DNA of 64,000 nt from DASXMT01 sp963755985 (GCA_963755985.1 CAVWLO010000002.1:248001-312000); one strand, 5' to 3'. Shown: positions 34,237 to 43,976, counted from the stretch's first letter. Made by a program: numbers and translations. The notes: generated by a model from the letters alone, not told the origin.

Positions 34237-35886
34237 CTAGAAGAGCCGGTCCGGTGGCGCGGCGGGGTGGGAGCCGGTGGCCGGGTCGGCGTCGTCGGTC
34301 TCGGGGTGGTCGGGGTGGTCGGTGGATCCTGTCCTCGGCGGTGGCTTCTCGGGTGGGAGCCACTGCCAGGTCCCCGGGCCCCCCTCCAACCGGAAACCCT
34401 GGTGGTGGCGCAGGTAGTGGTGCCGTGAACACAGGCGACAGAGATTCCACATGGCCGTCGGGCCGTTCTCGACCACGGGGATGATCCGGTGGTCGATCTC
34501 GAGGCCGTCTCTGACGTCACAACCGGGGACGACACAGGTCTCGTCCCGGGCTCTGAGCGCCCGGGCCAGGGGGGCGGTGATGGTCCGGCCCAGGTAGGTG
34601 ATCGAGGCGATGTCGGTCCCCTTCGTGATGACCAGGTGCAAGATGGCGTCGCCCAGGAGCGACCGGGCCGTCTCGAGGGGGACGGGGCCCACCCCGGGTA
34701 TCTCGCAGCGCTCGTTGCCTTCGAGGCTCCCCCGAGAGAGGGCCTCGAGGTCCACCCGGAGGTGCACGCTCGCCGGTGGGGGGAGACCGGTCGCCCGGTC
34801 GGTGGTGGCTCGCCGGCCGGCATCGGCCCGGTCGGCATCGGCCCGGTCGGTGTCGGCCCGGTCGGTGTCGGGGCTGGTCTCGTCGGTGTCCGGGCCGATG
34901 TTGCCCGGTCCGGTCTCGTCGGCGCCGGTGCCGTCGGGGTTCGTCGTGGCCGTGCCGGCCGGCCCACCGTGGCCCGGTGGCCGGCGCTCCCCGCTGAGCA
35001 GGGCGACCAGGGCATCGGCCTCGTAGGCGTCGGGGCGCTCTCGGATCCCCAGCGTGCGGGCCTCGTCGAAGAGGACGGTGCGGGTGGGCTTCAGGGCAGC
35101 CAGCAGCTTGGCCCCGGCGTCGGGGGTGAAGAGCCCCTCCAGGCGGAAGGCCCCGTCGCCGTCGGTGTAGTGGCGCAGGTAGCGGGAATCCCGGATGCGC
35201 TGGTAGGCGGCCAGGGCGTCCTCGTGGGATCGGGCCTTGGCCTTGGCCCGCAGGCACCGGTCGGCCAGCTGGCGGTGGGACTCGTTGCTGTCCGTGGCCG
35301 CCTCGACCAGCTCGTCGGAGCTTCCCGGGTCGAGGGTCAACACCCCGGCCACCTGGCGGGCCCTCGAGTGGGAGAGCTCGCCTGTGCGGAGGGCGGCATC
35401 GAGGCCGGGGTGGTCCCCCATCTGGTCGGCCAGCCGCAAGGAGCCAAAAGAGGACCCGACCGACTCCCCGGTTCTCCTGGAGAGCCACTCGGCCGCCGTT
35501 CGGGCCCCGTCTCTTGTGTGGAGGTCGGTCTCGGCCGCCCGCTTGGCCGCCAAGGCCTTCCCGGTGGCACAGAGGTGCTCACCCCGAGAGAACCGGTCGA
35601 CCAAGAGGGCGGCGTCCTCACCCGAGTAGCGCCCCGGCTCGAAGGAGGAGACGAAGGACTCGAGCAGGCCGATGGCCTCGGTAACCGACTCGGCCGTGTC
35701 CGGGGAGGCGGTGTGGGACTCGGGAGTACCGGAGGAGCCGGGGTGCGACCCGGCGCTGCTGGTGGAGCCGGTGCGCGATGGGGCGGTGTCCGAGTCGGCA
35801 GCGCCGGCCGTCCGCCGCCCACGGCGATCGCCTTTTGGCCCGGTGCTCCTCGCATTCCTGGTACTCCGCTGGTCCGTTTTGGCCAT
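34237..35886 (-). CDS. DUF222 / HNH endonuclease-domain protein (13E12 family)
   Basis: A 549-residue protein. The central DUF222 region runs from about residue 75 to 300 (for example CLRAKAKARSHEDALAAYQR and RYLRHYTDGDGAFRLEGLFT). The C-terminal HNH motif near 450-495 reads CVVPGCDVRDGLEIDHRI, with later NLCRLCSRHHYLRHH. A Thr/Asp/Arg repeat block (DTDRADTDRADADRAD) lies between the two. The family is abundant in actinobacteria, often as multiple dispersed copies; nuclease activity is presumed from the HNH residues only. ATG start. A paralogue lies at 56001-57398. Confidence 0.85.
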   Translation of the reverse strand: MAKTDQRSTRNARSTGPKGDRRGRRTAGAADSDTAPSRTGSTSSAGSHPGSSGTPESHTASPDTAESVTEAIGLLESFVSSFEPGRYSGEDAALLVDRFSRGEHLCATGKALAAKRAAETDLHTRDGARTAAEWLSRRTGESVGSSFGSLRLADQMGDHPGLDAALRTGELSHSRARQVAGVLTLDPGSSDELVEAATDSNESHRQLADRCLRAKAKARSHEDALAAYQRIRDSRYLRHYTDGDGAFRLEGLFTPDAGAKLLAALKPTRTVLFDEARTLGIRERPDAYEADALVALLSGERRPPGHGGPAGTATTNPDGTGADETGPGNIGPDTDETSPDTDRADTDRADADRADAGRRATTDRATGLPPPASVHLRVDLEALSRGSLEGNERCEIPGVGPVPLETARSLLGDAILHLVITKGTDIASITYLGRTITAPLARALRARDETCVVPGCDVRDGLEIDHRIIPVVENGPTAMWNLCRLCSRHHYLRHHQGFRLEGGPGTWQWLPPEKPPPRTGSTDHPDHPETDDADPATGSHPAAPPDRLF

Positions 35887-36098
35887 ATGGAGAGCCTGAC
35901 ATGGGGGTGTATCAGTCCCTCAGGAGGGCACATGGAACACCACCGGAGGTGTGGCCGGGAATTCACCGACCAGCGGTAAACGCCTCACTCGACGCGCCGA
36001 TAATCAGCCGAGGTGCGCTTCGCACATGGAACACCACCGGATGCACAGCCGGCGCTTCATTGACCCGCCGGTGAATGCGTCACCGACGCGCCGCAAAC
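35887..36098. repeat. 94-bp degenerate tandem duplication between pckG and the HNH gene
   Basis: GCACATGGAACACCACCGGA occurs at 35928-35947 and 36022-36041, exactly 94 bases apart. The sequence after each copy is also related: CGACGCGCCGATAATCAGCCGAGG in the first matches the pckG 3' end CGACGCGCCGCAAACTCAGC in the second. The second copy therefore includes the last codons of pckG. Confidence 0.75.
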
Positions 36099-37889
36099 TC
36101 AGCCGAGGCGCTTCTCGAGCTGGTCGACGGCTTTGTTCAGCTGGGTCGGAAGCTTGTCCCCGAACTTGGCGAAATGCTCACGGATCAGTGGCACCTCGGC
36201 GCGCCATTCGTCCGAGTCGACGGTCAGGAGCTGCTCCATGTCCTCCTTGGACACGGCGAGCCCGTCGGTGGGGATGGCTCCCGGGGCGGGCACGTAGCCA
36301 ATGGGGGTCTCAGTGGCTTCAGCAGATCCGCTGACCCGCTCGAAGATCCACTCGAGCACGCGCGAAGTTCTCGCCGTAACCGGGCCACAGCCACCTGCCG
36401 TCCTCATCCTTGCGGAACCAGTTCACGTAGAAGATCTTGGGGAGCTTCTCTGGATCGGCGGACGCGCCGATGTCGAGCCAGTGCTTGAAGTAATCGCCCA
36501 TGTTGTAGCCGCAGAAGGGCAGCATGGCGAAGGGGTCGCGGCGAAGGTTGCCCACCGCTCCCGCGGCTGCCGCCGTGGTCTCTGATGCCATGATCGAGCC
36601 GAGGAAGACACCGTGGTCCCAGTCGAAGGACTGGAAGACAAGTGGCACCACCGAAGCCCGCCGCCCGCCGAACAGGATGGCGTCGATGGGCACGCCGGCT
36701 GGGTCCTGCCATTCGGGGGCGATAGCCGGGTCCTGCGAGGCGGGGACGGTGAACCGCGCATTGGGATGGGATGCGGCCGTGTCTGAGCCCGGCGCCCAGT
36801 CCTCGCCCTTCCACGACGTCACGTGAGACGGAGCGTCGTCAGTCATGCCCTCCCACCAGATGTCGCCGTCATCGGTGAGGGCGGTATTGGTGAAGATGGC
36901 GTTGCCGTCGAGGGTAAGCATGGCGTTGGGGTTGGTGTGGTAGTTCGTCCCCGGGGCCACCCCGAAGAAGCCGGCTTCCGGGTTGATGGCGTAGAGGCGT
37001 CCGTCAGGCCCGAACTTCATCCAGCAGATGTCGTCCCCGACCGTCTCGACCTTCCAGTCGGCCAGCGTGGGAATCAACATGGCCAGGTTGGTCTTGCCGC
37101 ACGCGGAGGGAAAGGCGCCGGTGACATAGCGAGTCTCCCCGGCTGGCGACGTCAGCTTGAGGATCAGCATGTGTTCGGCCAGCCAGTGGTCGTCCCGAGC
37201 CATGACCGACGCAATGCGCAGGGCGAAGCACTTCTTGCCCAGGAGGGCATTGCCGCCATAGCCCGAGCCGTATGACCAGATCTCGCGGGTCTCGGGGAAG
37301 TGCACGATGTACTTGTTGTCGGCATCGCAGGGCCACGGGACATCAGCCTGGCCCTCGGCCAGTGGTGCCCCGACGGAGTGGAGACAGGGCACGAAGTCGC
37401 CGTCGGCACCGAGCACCTCGAGCGCACCGCGCCCATCCTGGTCATGATCCTCATGGACACGGCCACATACGGTGAATCGGTGATCTCGACGCCGATGTGG
37501 GCGATCTCGGAGCCGAGGGGTCCCATGGAGTAGGGGACCACATACATGGTGCGGCCCTTCATGGAGCCCCTGAACAGGTCAGTAAGCGTGGACCGCATCT
37601 CGTCGGGATCCCGCCAGTTATTGGTTGGACCGGCGTCGGACTCAAGGGTGGAGCAGATGAATGTCCGATCCTCGACGCGGGCGACATCGGCCGGATCCGA
37701 CCGGGCCCAGTAGCTGTTGGGCCGCTTGGCCTCTGACAGTTTGGTGAACGTTCCGTTATCCACGAGCAACTGGCAAAGCCGGTCGTACTCCTCGGCAGAG
37801 CCGTCGCACCATTCGACGCCGGCAGGGTCGGTCAGTGCGGCGATCTCGTCAACCCAGGCAACTAGCCTCTTATTCTCAGTTGGGGCCAT
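36099..37889 (-). pseudogene. pckG: Phosphoenolpyruvate carboxykinase (GTP), split by two frameshifts
   Basis: Gluconeogenic enzyme making phosphoenolpyruvate from oxaloacetate and GTP. All parts are present but in three frames. First frame from ATG 37889 (MAPTENKRLVAWVDEIAAL) to SMRIMTRMG, where one base is missing near 37430. Second frame continues LGADGDFVPCLHSVGAP, holds the kinase P-loop GAFPSACGKTNLAM and runs to WPGYGEN, where one extra base sits near 36367. Third frame gives RVLEWIFERVSGSAEATETP to the end. Repairing both restores a normal-length enzyme of about 597 residues. GAGGAGG precedes the start. Since everything else is conserved, sequence error is at least as likely as true decay. 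Confidence 0.88.
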
Positions 37890-38005
37890 GGGTTGACTAT
37901 TCCTCCTCGGGACGCCGACAGGGACAACGGGTCACGCGACACACCCATTGCCGTCGCGTTCCGTTCATCAATAGTAGACGGTTGACAGCGGAACAGATGC
38001 TAGGC

Positions 38006-38011
38006 AGGAGG
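38006..38011 (+). promoter_or_regulatory. Perfect ribosome-binding site (AGGAGG) of thiL
   Basis: AGGAGG sits four bases before ATG 38016 and fixes the start of thiL despite the unusual N-terminal extension. A TTGACA at 37982-37987 lies just upstream, but no matching -10 was found at the right distance. Confidence 0.5.
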
Positions 38012-38015
38012 CGCA

Positions 38016-39403
38016 ATGTCCCAAAATCCGGCTAGAACGGGTGTCAGGGACGTCCGTTCTGAAGTAGACAGCGCCGTTCGCTCCGTTGACACCCCCGGTC
38101 ATACCGCCGATTGTGCCGGTCAACCCAGTGGCGGACCCGCCGATTGTGCTGATCAGCCCAGTGCGGACGCCGCCGGCCAGGTGGCTCCGCCCAATGCCGC
38201 ACCAGCCAGCCCCGACGCTCCGCCCAATGCCGCACCAGCCAGCCCGGCACCTCGATCGAGTGCCGGCCCCGCCAAATCGGGTGAATTTCAGGTAATCGCC
38301 GCCTTGCAGGCACAATTCGAAGCCGCAGCGGGCAGGACCGCTCCTCCTGGCGACCTCTGGATCGGTGATGATGCTGCTCTGGTCAGGGACTCCGGAGGTG
38401 CCCCGCTCCTCCTGGCCACCGATCTGGTCGTGGCCGGGGTCCATGTCGACCTCGAACTGTGTACCCTCTCCGACCTGGGATTCAAGGCCATCATGGTGAC
38501 CGTCTCCGACCTGGCGGCCATGGGAGCCAGACCGGATTACCTCTTGGTGTCGGTGGCCGCGCCCCCGGTACCGACTTCGAATTGCTGGCGTCGGGCGTGG
38601 CCCAAGCGGCTGCGGACACAGGAGCCGTCGTGGTCGGAGGCGACCTGTCCACCGCTCCGGTCGTCGTGGTGTCGGTTGCCGCCACCGGCAGCGTCGTGCC
38701 TGGTCAGGGAGCGGGTACCGGGTCCGGTGCTGGAGCCGGGTCTGGTGCTGGAGCAGGGTCCGGTGCTGGAACAGGGTCCGGTGCTGGAGCAGGGCCCGGT
38801 GCTGGAGCCGGGTCTGGTGCTGGAGCAGGGTCCGGTGCGCGAGATGGGTCAGGAGAAGGAGTTGGACCTCCGAGCCCCGGCGTTCTGACGAGATCCGGCG
38901 CTCGGGCAGGCGACAGCCTGTTCGTCACCGGACCGCTCGGTGCCTCGGCTGCCGGGTTGCGACTCCTGCTGGAGGGCTCTGCGCTGCGTTCCGCTCCGTC
39001 CTCTCTTACCCCGGTTACTGCGGCTCTGTTGCAGGCCCACCGACGACCAGTTGCCCGATTGGCAGAGGGAGAGGTTGCCCGCCTGGCTGGAGCGACTGCG
39101 GCCATCGACATCTCTGACGGCCTCTCCGCCGATGTGCGGCATGTGGCCGATGCATCCGGAGTGGGCGTCGCCCTAGATCTCGTGCCGGTTGCTCCTGGGG
39201 CTCGTCATGACGAGGCGCTCGGGGGCGGCGAGGACTACGAGTTGATCGTGGCTACCGGTGATCCCGACCGACTGGTCGGCGCCTTTCAGGCGGCCGGCCT
39301 TCGGAAGCCGATCGCAATTGGAGTGTGTACCGGCGATCCAGAGGAGCGGGCGCTCGCCGGGAGCGACCTCCCCGACATCGGATGGCGTCATCTGTTCGAA
39401 TGA
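38016..39403 (+). pseudogene. thiL: Thiamine-monophosphate kinase, with one frameshift and a Gly-rich insertion
   Basis: Phosphorylates thiamine monophosphate to thiamine diphosphate. After about 85 residues of Pro/Ala-rich extension (APPNAAPASP repeats) the kinase begins with GEFQVIAALQAQFE, LWIGDDAALV and LLATDLVVAGVHVDL, and VTVSDLAAMGARPDYLLVSV follows. At a run of five C (38562-38566) one base appears to be missing; beyond it the frame reads GTDFELLASGVAQAA and VVVGGDLSTAPVVVVSV to ALGGGEDYELIVATGD and the end. A GAGAGS hexapeptide array (18-bp unit, about 38706-38840) is inserted before GDSLFVTGPLG. The gene is normally essential, so a missed base in the homopolymer is the simplest explanation. 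Confidence 0.87.
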
Positions 39404-39781
39404 ACCATGTGGGGCCGACGCGCTTCGTCGGCCGAGGGTTCTGCCGTAGCTCTTCGATCGGGTCCTCGATAGCAACTTCGGTCAACTGAGGAGGAGTACT
39501 GACCGATTCAGCGCTCAGCGCATCGCCCAATTCGGCCTGGCCGTTGCCCTGATCATCACCGTCAAGCTGGTCAAGTCGAGGCGATGGGGCTCAATGGCAG
39601 TCGCCCAATTCCGCGCGCTTAGCTTAGCCGCCGACGTCTCAGATCGATCCTTTCGGCGCAGCTCGTCGATCAGCTCGCGAGCGATGCGCCGAGGAACAAG
39701 CGCTCAGCGGTCAGTCGTCGTATTTCATCTGACCGTTCCAGTGCGTCGGGTAGCATCAAGCCAAGCGGAGAGGTTCAAATC
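39404..39781. other. Gap without a recognised gene
   Basis: About 380 bases between thiL and the first WS/DGAT gene. One forward frame stays open across much of it and contains a short hydrophobic stretch (LAVALIITVKLV) with no start codon or ribosome-binding site before it, so it was not called. The promoter of the downstream gene is presumably in the last 60 bases. Confidence 0.45.
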
Positions 39782-41221
39782 GTGCAACGACTGTGGGGTT
39801 GGGACGCGGGTTTCTTAAATCAGGAGCTCGCTATCCAGCCGATGAACCTGGTGTTCATGGCGGTGATGCAACCGGCGGCGTCCCCTGACGGTACGCCAAT
39901 GCCCATCACCATGGAGTATCTCCACCAGCACATGGCTGACCGGCTGGGTGAGCTCCCATCGTTTCGCTGGCGGGTCGAGCGAGTGCCGTTCGGTCTGCAC
40001 CATCCGGTGTACCTCGAGGATCCGGATTTTGACCTCTCCTACCACCTGCGGCATGCCTGGTTGCCTGCTCCTGGGGGTGATCGAGAGTTCGACCGGTTCG
40101 TCTGCAGCCTGGCCGAGAGCCGTCTCGATCGCGGCCATCCCCTGTGGACGATGACCCTTGTCGATGGTCTCGCCGACGGCCACCAGGCCATTGCCCTCGT
40201 GTGCCACCACTGCCTGGCCGATGGTTTCGCTTCATACACGAACCTCTCGAGGATCTTCTCCGGAACGGATCATCAGGTGCTCGCGCCGCCCGATGCATGG
40301 CAACCCGATCCGGTACCATCCTCCCTCCGACTGACGGTGGACGCCGTGTCCGATCTGTCTCGAACACTTCCTCGGCTCGTTCCGCTGTTGGCAAAGACCA
40401 TCTCGAACCTTTGGGCCGTCCGCACTCATCGCAAGTCGGCTGCGTTCAACGTACCCCGACCGTTCGCCGATACTCCTCCATGCTCATTGAACAATGCCTA
40501 CGTGGCGGATCGCGTCTACACCCGCGCGTCGTTGGACCTGGCCGACGCGAAGATGGTGAAGTCGGTGGCCGGGGTCAGCCTCAATGACGTAGCGCTGGCC
40601 ATCGTGTCCGGTGCCTTCCGCCGATACCTGATGGCACGAAACGAGCTGCCGGGTGCTCCGCTCACTGCATCGGTGCCGGTCTCGTTCGGACAAGAGCCCG
40701 CGCCCCGGCAGTGGGGAAACCGGTTCACCGGGCTCACCACCACGCTTGCCACCGACGTGGCCGATCCGTGGAAGCGGCTGATGACCATTGCCGAAGTGAC
40801 CAAAGCGGCGAAGATCGAGCTCGATATAATTGGTCCCGAGCTTCTGTCGGAATGGCTCGAATTCTTCCCGCCCTGGGCGGCCGAGCCCATCGCCCGTTTT
40901 GTGCACCGGAGGCGTCCGCAGCGTCCCGACAAGAAGGAGATGGTCAATGTATTGGTCTCGAATATCCGAGGGCCGGGGTCGCGCTGGTCGTTCGGGAACG
41001 CGGTGATCGAGGACCTGTACCTCGCTGGCCCACCGAGCAACGGAGTGGGATCCATCGTGGTGCTTTGGAGCTACGCCGATCGTCTGGAGTTCGGGATACT
41101 TTCGTTCGCCGATTCGATGGCTGATCCGGTCGGGCTGAGGGCTCATCTCCACGACTCGCTGCACGACCTCGTGGTCGCGGCAAAGTCGCCCGAGACGAGC
41201 ATGCAGGCCGCAGGAGGATGA
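39782..41221 (+). CDS. Wax ester synthase / diacylglycerol acyltransferase (WS/DGAT)
   Basis: Acyl-CoA-dependent O-acyltransferase making wax esters or triacylglycerol. 479 residues. Starts VQRLWGWDAGFLNQEL as in the family; the catalytic HHxxxDG is CHHCLADG near residues 141-147; PLWTMTLVDGL precedes it and VNVLVSNIRGPG and NDVALAIVSGAFRR follow. GTG start at 39782, upstream of which GGAGAGG provides a ribosome-binding site. It converges on the glycosyltransferase gene. A paralogue at 51886 closes the same locus; both are intact. Confidence 0.92.
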   Translation: MQRLWGWDAGFLNQELAIQPMNLVFMAVMQPAASPDGTPMPITMEYLHQHMADRLGELPSFRWRVERVPFGLHHPVYLEDPDFDLSYHLRHAWLPAPGGDREFDRFVCSLAESRLDRGHPLWTMTLVDGLADGHQAIALVCHHCLADGFASYTNLSRIFSGTDHQVLAPPDAWQPDPVPSSLRLTVDAVSDLSRTLPRLVPLLAKTISNLWAVRTHRKSAAFNVPRPFADTPPCSLNNAYVADRVYTRASLDLADAKMVKSVAGVSLNDVALAIVSGAFRRYLMARNELPGAPLTASVPVSFGQEPAPRQWGNRFTGLTTTLATDVADPWKRLMTIAEVTKAAKIELDIIGPELLSEWLEFFPPWAAEPIARFVHRRRPQRPDKKEMVNVLVSNIRGPGSRWSFGNAVIEDLYLAGPPSNGVGSIVVLWSYADRLEFGILSFADSMADPVGLRAHLHDSLHDLVVAAKSPETSMQAAGG

Positions 41222-41390
41222 AGTTGTCACCACCGCGTGGAGTCCGCTGCTCGGCCGGACCGCAGGGCCAGCGGGCCCGCCATCGCTTCGACGTGCGATG
41301 ACTGCCGACATGAAACCGGACGAACCCCGGCAACCTGCGGTCGGCTCGACAACCGACTGAACCCTAGGGAATTTCAATGGTGTCGACCGA

Positions 41391-42662
41391 TTAACGCCCG
41401 CACGACTCTTCGACCAGATCTGCGGCCCGTGCGGCAGTGCCCACCTCCGAACGCAACTGGGCACCGAGCGCAACGCTGCGCCGGTCGACCTCAGGGCCCA
41501 GCAGTTGGCGGAGACCGGCTTCGAGTGAGTGCTCGTTGAGTGCGGGAAAGCGGATATGCACCCCGCATCCGAGCTCCTCAAGTCGGGCACCCCAAAACAG
41601 CTGATCCGCGAAGACCGAGCAAACGAACGAGGGGATGCCAGCCATGACGCTCGAGGCGACGGTACCCGCCCCGCCGTGATGGACGGCCAACTGGCAACGT
41701 GGGAGAACCAGGTCGTGGTTAAGTTCACCGGTAACCCGGAGGCGCTCGTTGTCGTCTTGACCTGCGTGCATACCGCTCCACCCGGCACTGACCAACGCCC
41801 GAAACCCGAGCCGACCGCTCACACGGCCGATCATGGCCAACATGGAAGCGGGATCAGCCACCGGCATGCTGCCGAACCCGAAGTAGGCGGGCGGTTCGCC
41901 GGCAGACAGCCAGGCATCGAGTGACGGGTCAACGCGGGATTCACCGAGCCAGTCCCGAAGCTCGGGGTCGGGGGTCAGAAACCCGGTGAATGGCCGGTTG
42001 AGCCCATAATCGTCAAGACGCGGAACCAAGAGTCGACTGTATCCCTGCAGCTCGGTGATCCCCATCCGGGCCATTCGAGAGGGGGTGGTGGTTGTGACCG
42101 GCGCAAGGCCGAGCTGGGAACGCAGCACGTTGGTATCGGCGCGCAGGGTTCGCCAAATGATCCGCTCGACCAGGACAGTGGTGGCTCGATTGACCAGGCG
42201 AGTCGGAATGGACCGGGTGGTTACCAGATAGTTCGGATATCTGCCGGTGGATCGGGCCGGAGCCAAGTGGAGGGTGACCAAGGGAACGCCTTGTGCTTCA
42301 GCCACGCACAGGGCGTGGTCCTCGCCGAGGATCCCACATACGATCGCCTCCGCGCCCTCGCAGGCTTCAAGGAGTTCAGCGTCGGCCTGTGGCGCTATCT
42401 GGTGGCCGATCTCGCCCATGGCTTTCAAAAAGGCTCTCGCATTGCCCGATGCCAGCCACCGCTGCCCGTCGGCGGATTCGACGAACGCCTGGCTGTCCGG
42501 GCCAACCGGGCGAGCGGCGAATCCTGCCCGCCTGACAAATTCGATGAGGTTCGGCGGCGCCGCGAAGACGATCTCGTGTCCGCGGCGACGGAGTTCGGTG
42601 CCGAGCACCACCATCGGCTGGACATCACCCCGCGACCCGAGTGTCGCAAGTGTCATCCGCAT
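41391..42662 (-). CDS. YjiC/MGT-type glycosyltransferase (GT-B, GT1/GT28-like)
   Basis: A 423-residue transferase that would glycosylate a lipid or other small molecule. MTLATLGSRGDVQPMVVLGTEL and RGHEIVFAAPPNL form the acceptor-side N-terminal domain; AYFGFGSMPVADPASML and LAVHHGGAGTVASSVMAGIP form the nucleotide-sugar side, with the HHGGAGT motif. The best-known relatives are sterol and flavonoid glucosyltransferases and the transferases of mycobacterial glycopeptidolipid. Last gene of a probable operon promoter - small ORF - diiron oxygenase - glycosyltransferase, 109 bases after the oxygenase. It is more distant from the other two full-length transferases than they are from each other. 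Confidence 0.87.
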   Translation of the reverse strand: MRMTLATLGSRGDVQPMVVLGTELRRRGHEIVFAAPPNLIEFVRRAGFAARPVGPDSQAFVESADGQRWLASGNARAFLKAMGEIGHQIAPQADAELLEACEGAEAIVCGILGEDHALCVAEAQGVPLVTLHLAPARSTGRYPNYLVTTRSIPTRLVNRATTVLVERIIWRTLRADTNVLRSQLGLAPVTTTTPSRMARMGITELQGYSRLLVPRLDDYGLNRPFTGFLTPDPELRDWLGESRVDPSLDAWLSAGEPPAYFGFGSMPVADPASMLAMIGRVSGRLGFRALVSAGWSGMHAGQDDNERLRVTGELNHDLVLPRCQLAVHHGGAGTVASSVMAGIPSFVCSVFADQLFWGARLEELGCGVHIRFPALNEHSLEAGLRQLLGPEVDRRSVALGAQLRSEVGTAARAADLVEESCGR

Positions 42663-42771
42663 TGGATCACTCGTCGCTGTCTTTCGTGTCCGTGTAGTCG
42701 ACGAAGTGGCAGTGCCCGGGCATTGTCACGACATCGGTGCCCACGCCCCCCGGCGGCCGGCCGACCGTCAG

Positions 42772-43587
42772 TCAGTGGTCACCACCGAGGCCCAGGACCT
42801 TCCACAGCCAGCTCGCTGGAAAGTTCAGCACCCCCAACTCCTTCAGTAGGAGCCGGGGCTTCGCCACCGAGTCGACGAGGAAGGTCTTTCCCTCGGTGCT
42901 CCGGTACGGCTCGGTGAGGGTCTTGTGCGGTACCCCGAGCGCCCGGGCCATGTCCTTGGACGGCACCAGCATTAACCGGGTCATGACAGCGAAGCTGATC
43001 GCAGCGTAGATGCCCAGAACCTGGCGCCGTACCCAGCCGAGGCCGGACACATCCCGCTCCATCGCCAACCTAGCATAGGAGACATGGCGTGCCTCCTCGG
43101 CGACATGGATTCGGATGATGGCTTCGATCAGCGGATGATCGATTCCGTCGGCGAGGGTCCGCCGTTGATACCGATCGATTGGCTCCTCCCCGCACAGAAC
43201 CAACACAAAGAACGCCGGACTGGCGTGCTTGGCCAGAAGCGGTGTGCTGATCTCAGCAAAGCGCCGCAACCACCATGAGGTGCCCTTGGCTGGAATCTCC
43301 AGACGATTGATCAGCTCGCTGAACATGAGGGTGTGCTGCGATTCCTCGATGATCTCGTGGTAGATGTAGCGAAACTCGGCCTGGCGACGGCCCGAGTACA
43401 GGGCTCGATGCAGCATGGACTGCTGCATGAGGTTCTCGAAATGCCAGCCGAACGTCAGGCCTGATGCCCACTTCCACGCTCCGACTAGGGCCTTCCGCTC
43501 AGGGCTGAGAGAGCGGTACCAATCGCTCGATGCCAACGGGTCGAACGTCGGAAGCCCCAACCGGCTGTCGCCGGAGCTTATCTTCAT
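42772..43587 (-). CDS. AurF-like diiron oxygenase
   Basis: A 271-residue ferritin-like diiron protein. Metal-ligand motifs: ENLMQQ (Glu51), HEIIEESQH (Glu81/82, His85), CGEEPIDRYQ (Glu134/135) and IHVAEEARHVSYAR (Glu164/165, His168), the spacing of p-aminobenzoate N-oxygenase (AurF) relatives. Such enzymes oxidise amines to nitro groups or hydroxylate; members in mycobacteria-like bacteria have unknown substrates. The ATG overlaps the stop of the small ORF upstream by ATGA. Since the protein's N-terminus is close to the fold's first helix, the upstream ORF is not needed as a missing piece. Its place between glycosyltransferases suggests it modifies the same product. Confidence 0.83.
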   Translation of the reverse strand: MKISSGDSRLGLPTFDPLASSDWYRSLSPERKALVGAWKWASGLTFGWHFENLMQQSMLHRALYSGRRQAEFRYIYHEIIEESQHTLMFSELINRLEIPAKGTSWWLRRFAEISTPLLAKHASPAFFVLVLCGEEPIDRYQRRTLADGIDHPLIEAIIRIHVAEEARHVSYARLAMERDVSGLGWVRRQVLGIYAAISFAVMTRLMLVPSKDMARALGVPHKTLTEPYRSTEGKTFLVDSVAKPRLLLKELGVLNFPASWLWKVLGLGGDH

Positions 43588-43781
43588 GTGGGGGTTGTCC
43601 CACGGTATGTCCGCATACGCGTCCTTACCGCGTCCCGCCGAGAGACGGGAGAGGCGCTCGATCCCACTGTTGATCCCAGCCAGGTCGCGCTCGCGTCCGG
43701 TCGTGACCTTGAGTCGACCTTGGCGTCTCCGGAGGAGTCACTCGAAATCGAAGCGTCATTATTCTTCAACGAGATATCCAT
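43584..43781 (-). CDS. Small Ser/Asp/Arg-rich protein coupled to the diiron oxygenase
   Basis: A 65-residue frame, MDISLKNNDASISSDSSGD then an Arg/Ser/Thr-rich second half ending RTYRGTTPT. AGAGGAGG lies just upstream of ATG 43781 (minus strand), one of the strongest ribosome-binding sites in the window, and the stop overlaps the oxygenase ATG. No homologue, signal peptide, Cys or leader-core pattern is recognisable. It may be a real small protein, a translational starter for the oxygenase, or an N-terminal part lost by frameshift; the first two fit the overlap better. Confidence 0.5.
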   Translation of the reverse strand: MDISLKNNDASISSDSSGDAKVDSRSRPDASATWLGSTVGSSASPVSRRDAVRTRMRTYRGTTPT

Positions 43782-43948
43782 GTCGTACCTCCTCTCAATT
43801 GTGGAGCCGATCTGCCGCTGTTTCCGACGTGCCTTCCGATGCATCCGCTCCGCGTCGACGCGCCCGCCTCCGGGAAAGTGATTTACAAGCAGTCCACCAC
43901 GTCGCAAAAAGGAAGGGGCTAGCAAGGAGCGAGCCCGATCCTCCCACA

Positions 43949-43976
43949 TTTATATGGCATTGGCGTGTCATGTCAA
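43949..43976 (-). promoter_or_regulatory. Strong sigma-70-type promoter of the small ORF / diiron oxygenase operon
   Basis: On the minus strand TTGACA (43971-43976) and TATAAA (43949-43954) are separated by 16 bases. This is the best consensus promoter I found in the window and is striking in G+C-rich DNA. It leaves an untranslated leader of about 160 bases before ATG 43781. Confidence 0.7.

Noticed and set aside
39765..39800. GGTTCAAATC resembling a tRNA T-arm
   Set aside because: No acceptor, D or anticodon stems could be matched, and the sequence overlaps the start of the WS/DGAT gene.
43584..43781. RiPP precursor peptide for the diiron oxygenase
   Set aside because: There is no recognisable leader, cleavage motif, Cys-rich or repeated core, and no other RiPP enzyme nearby. 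Kept only as an unknown small ORF.
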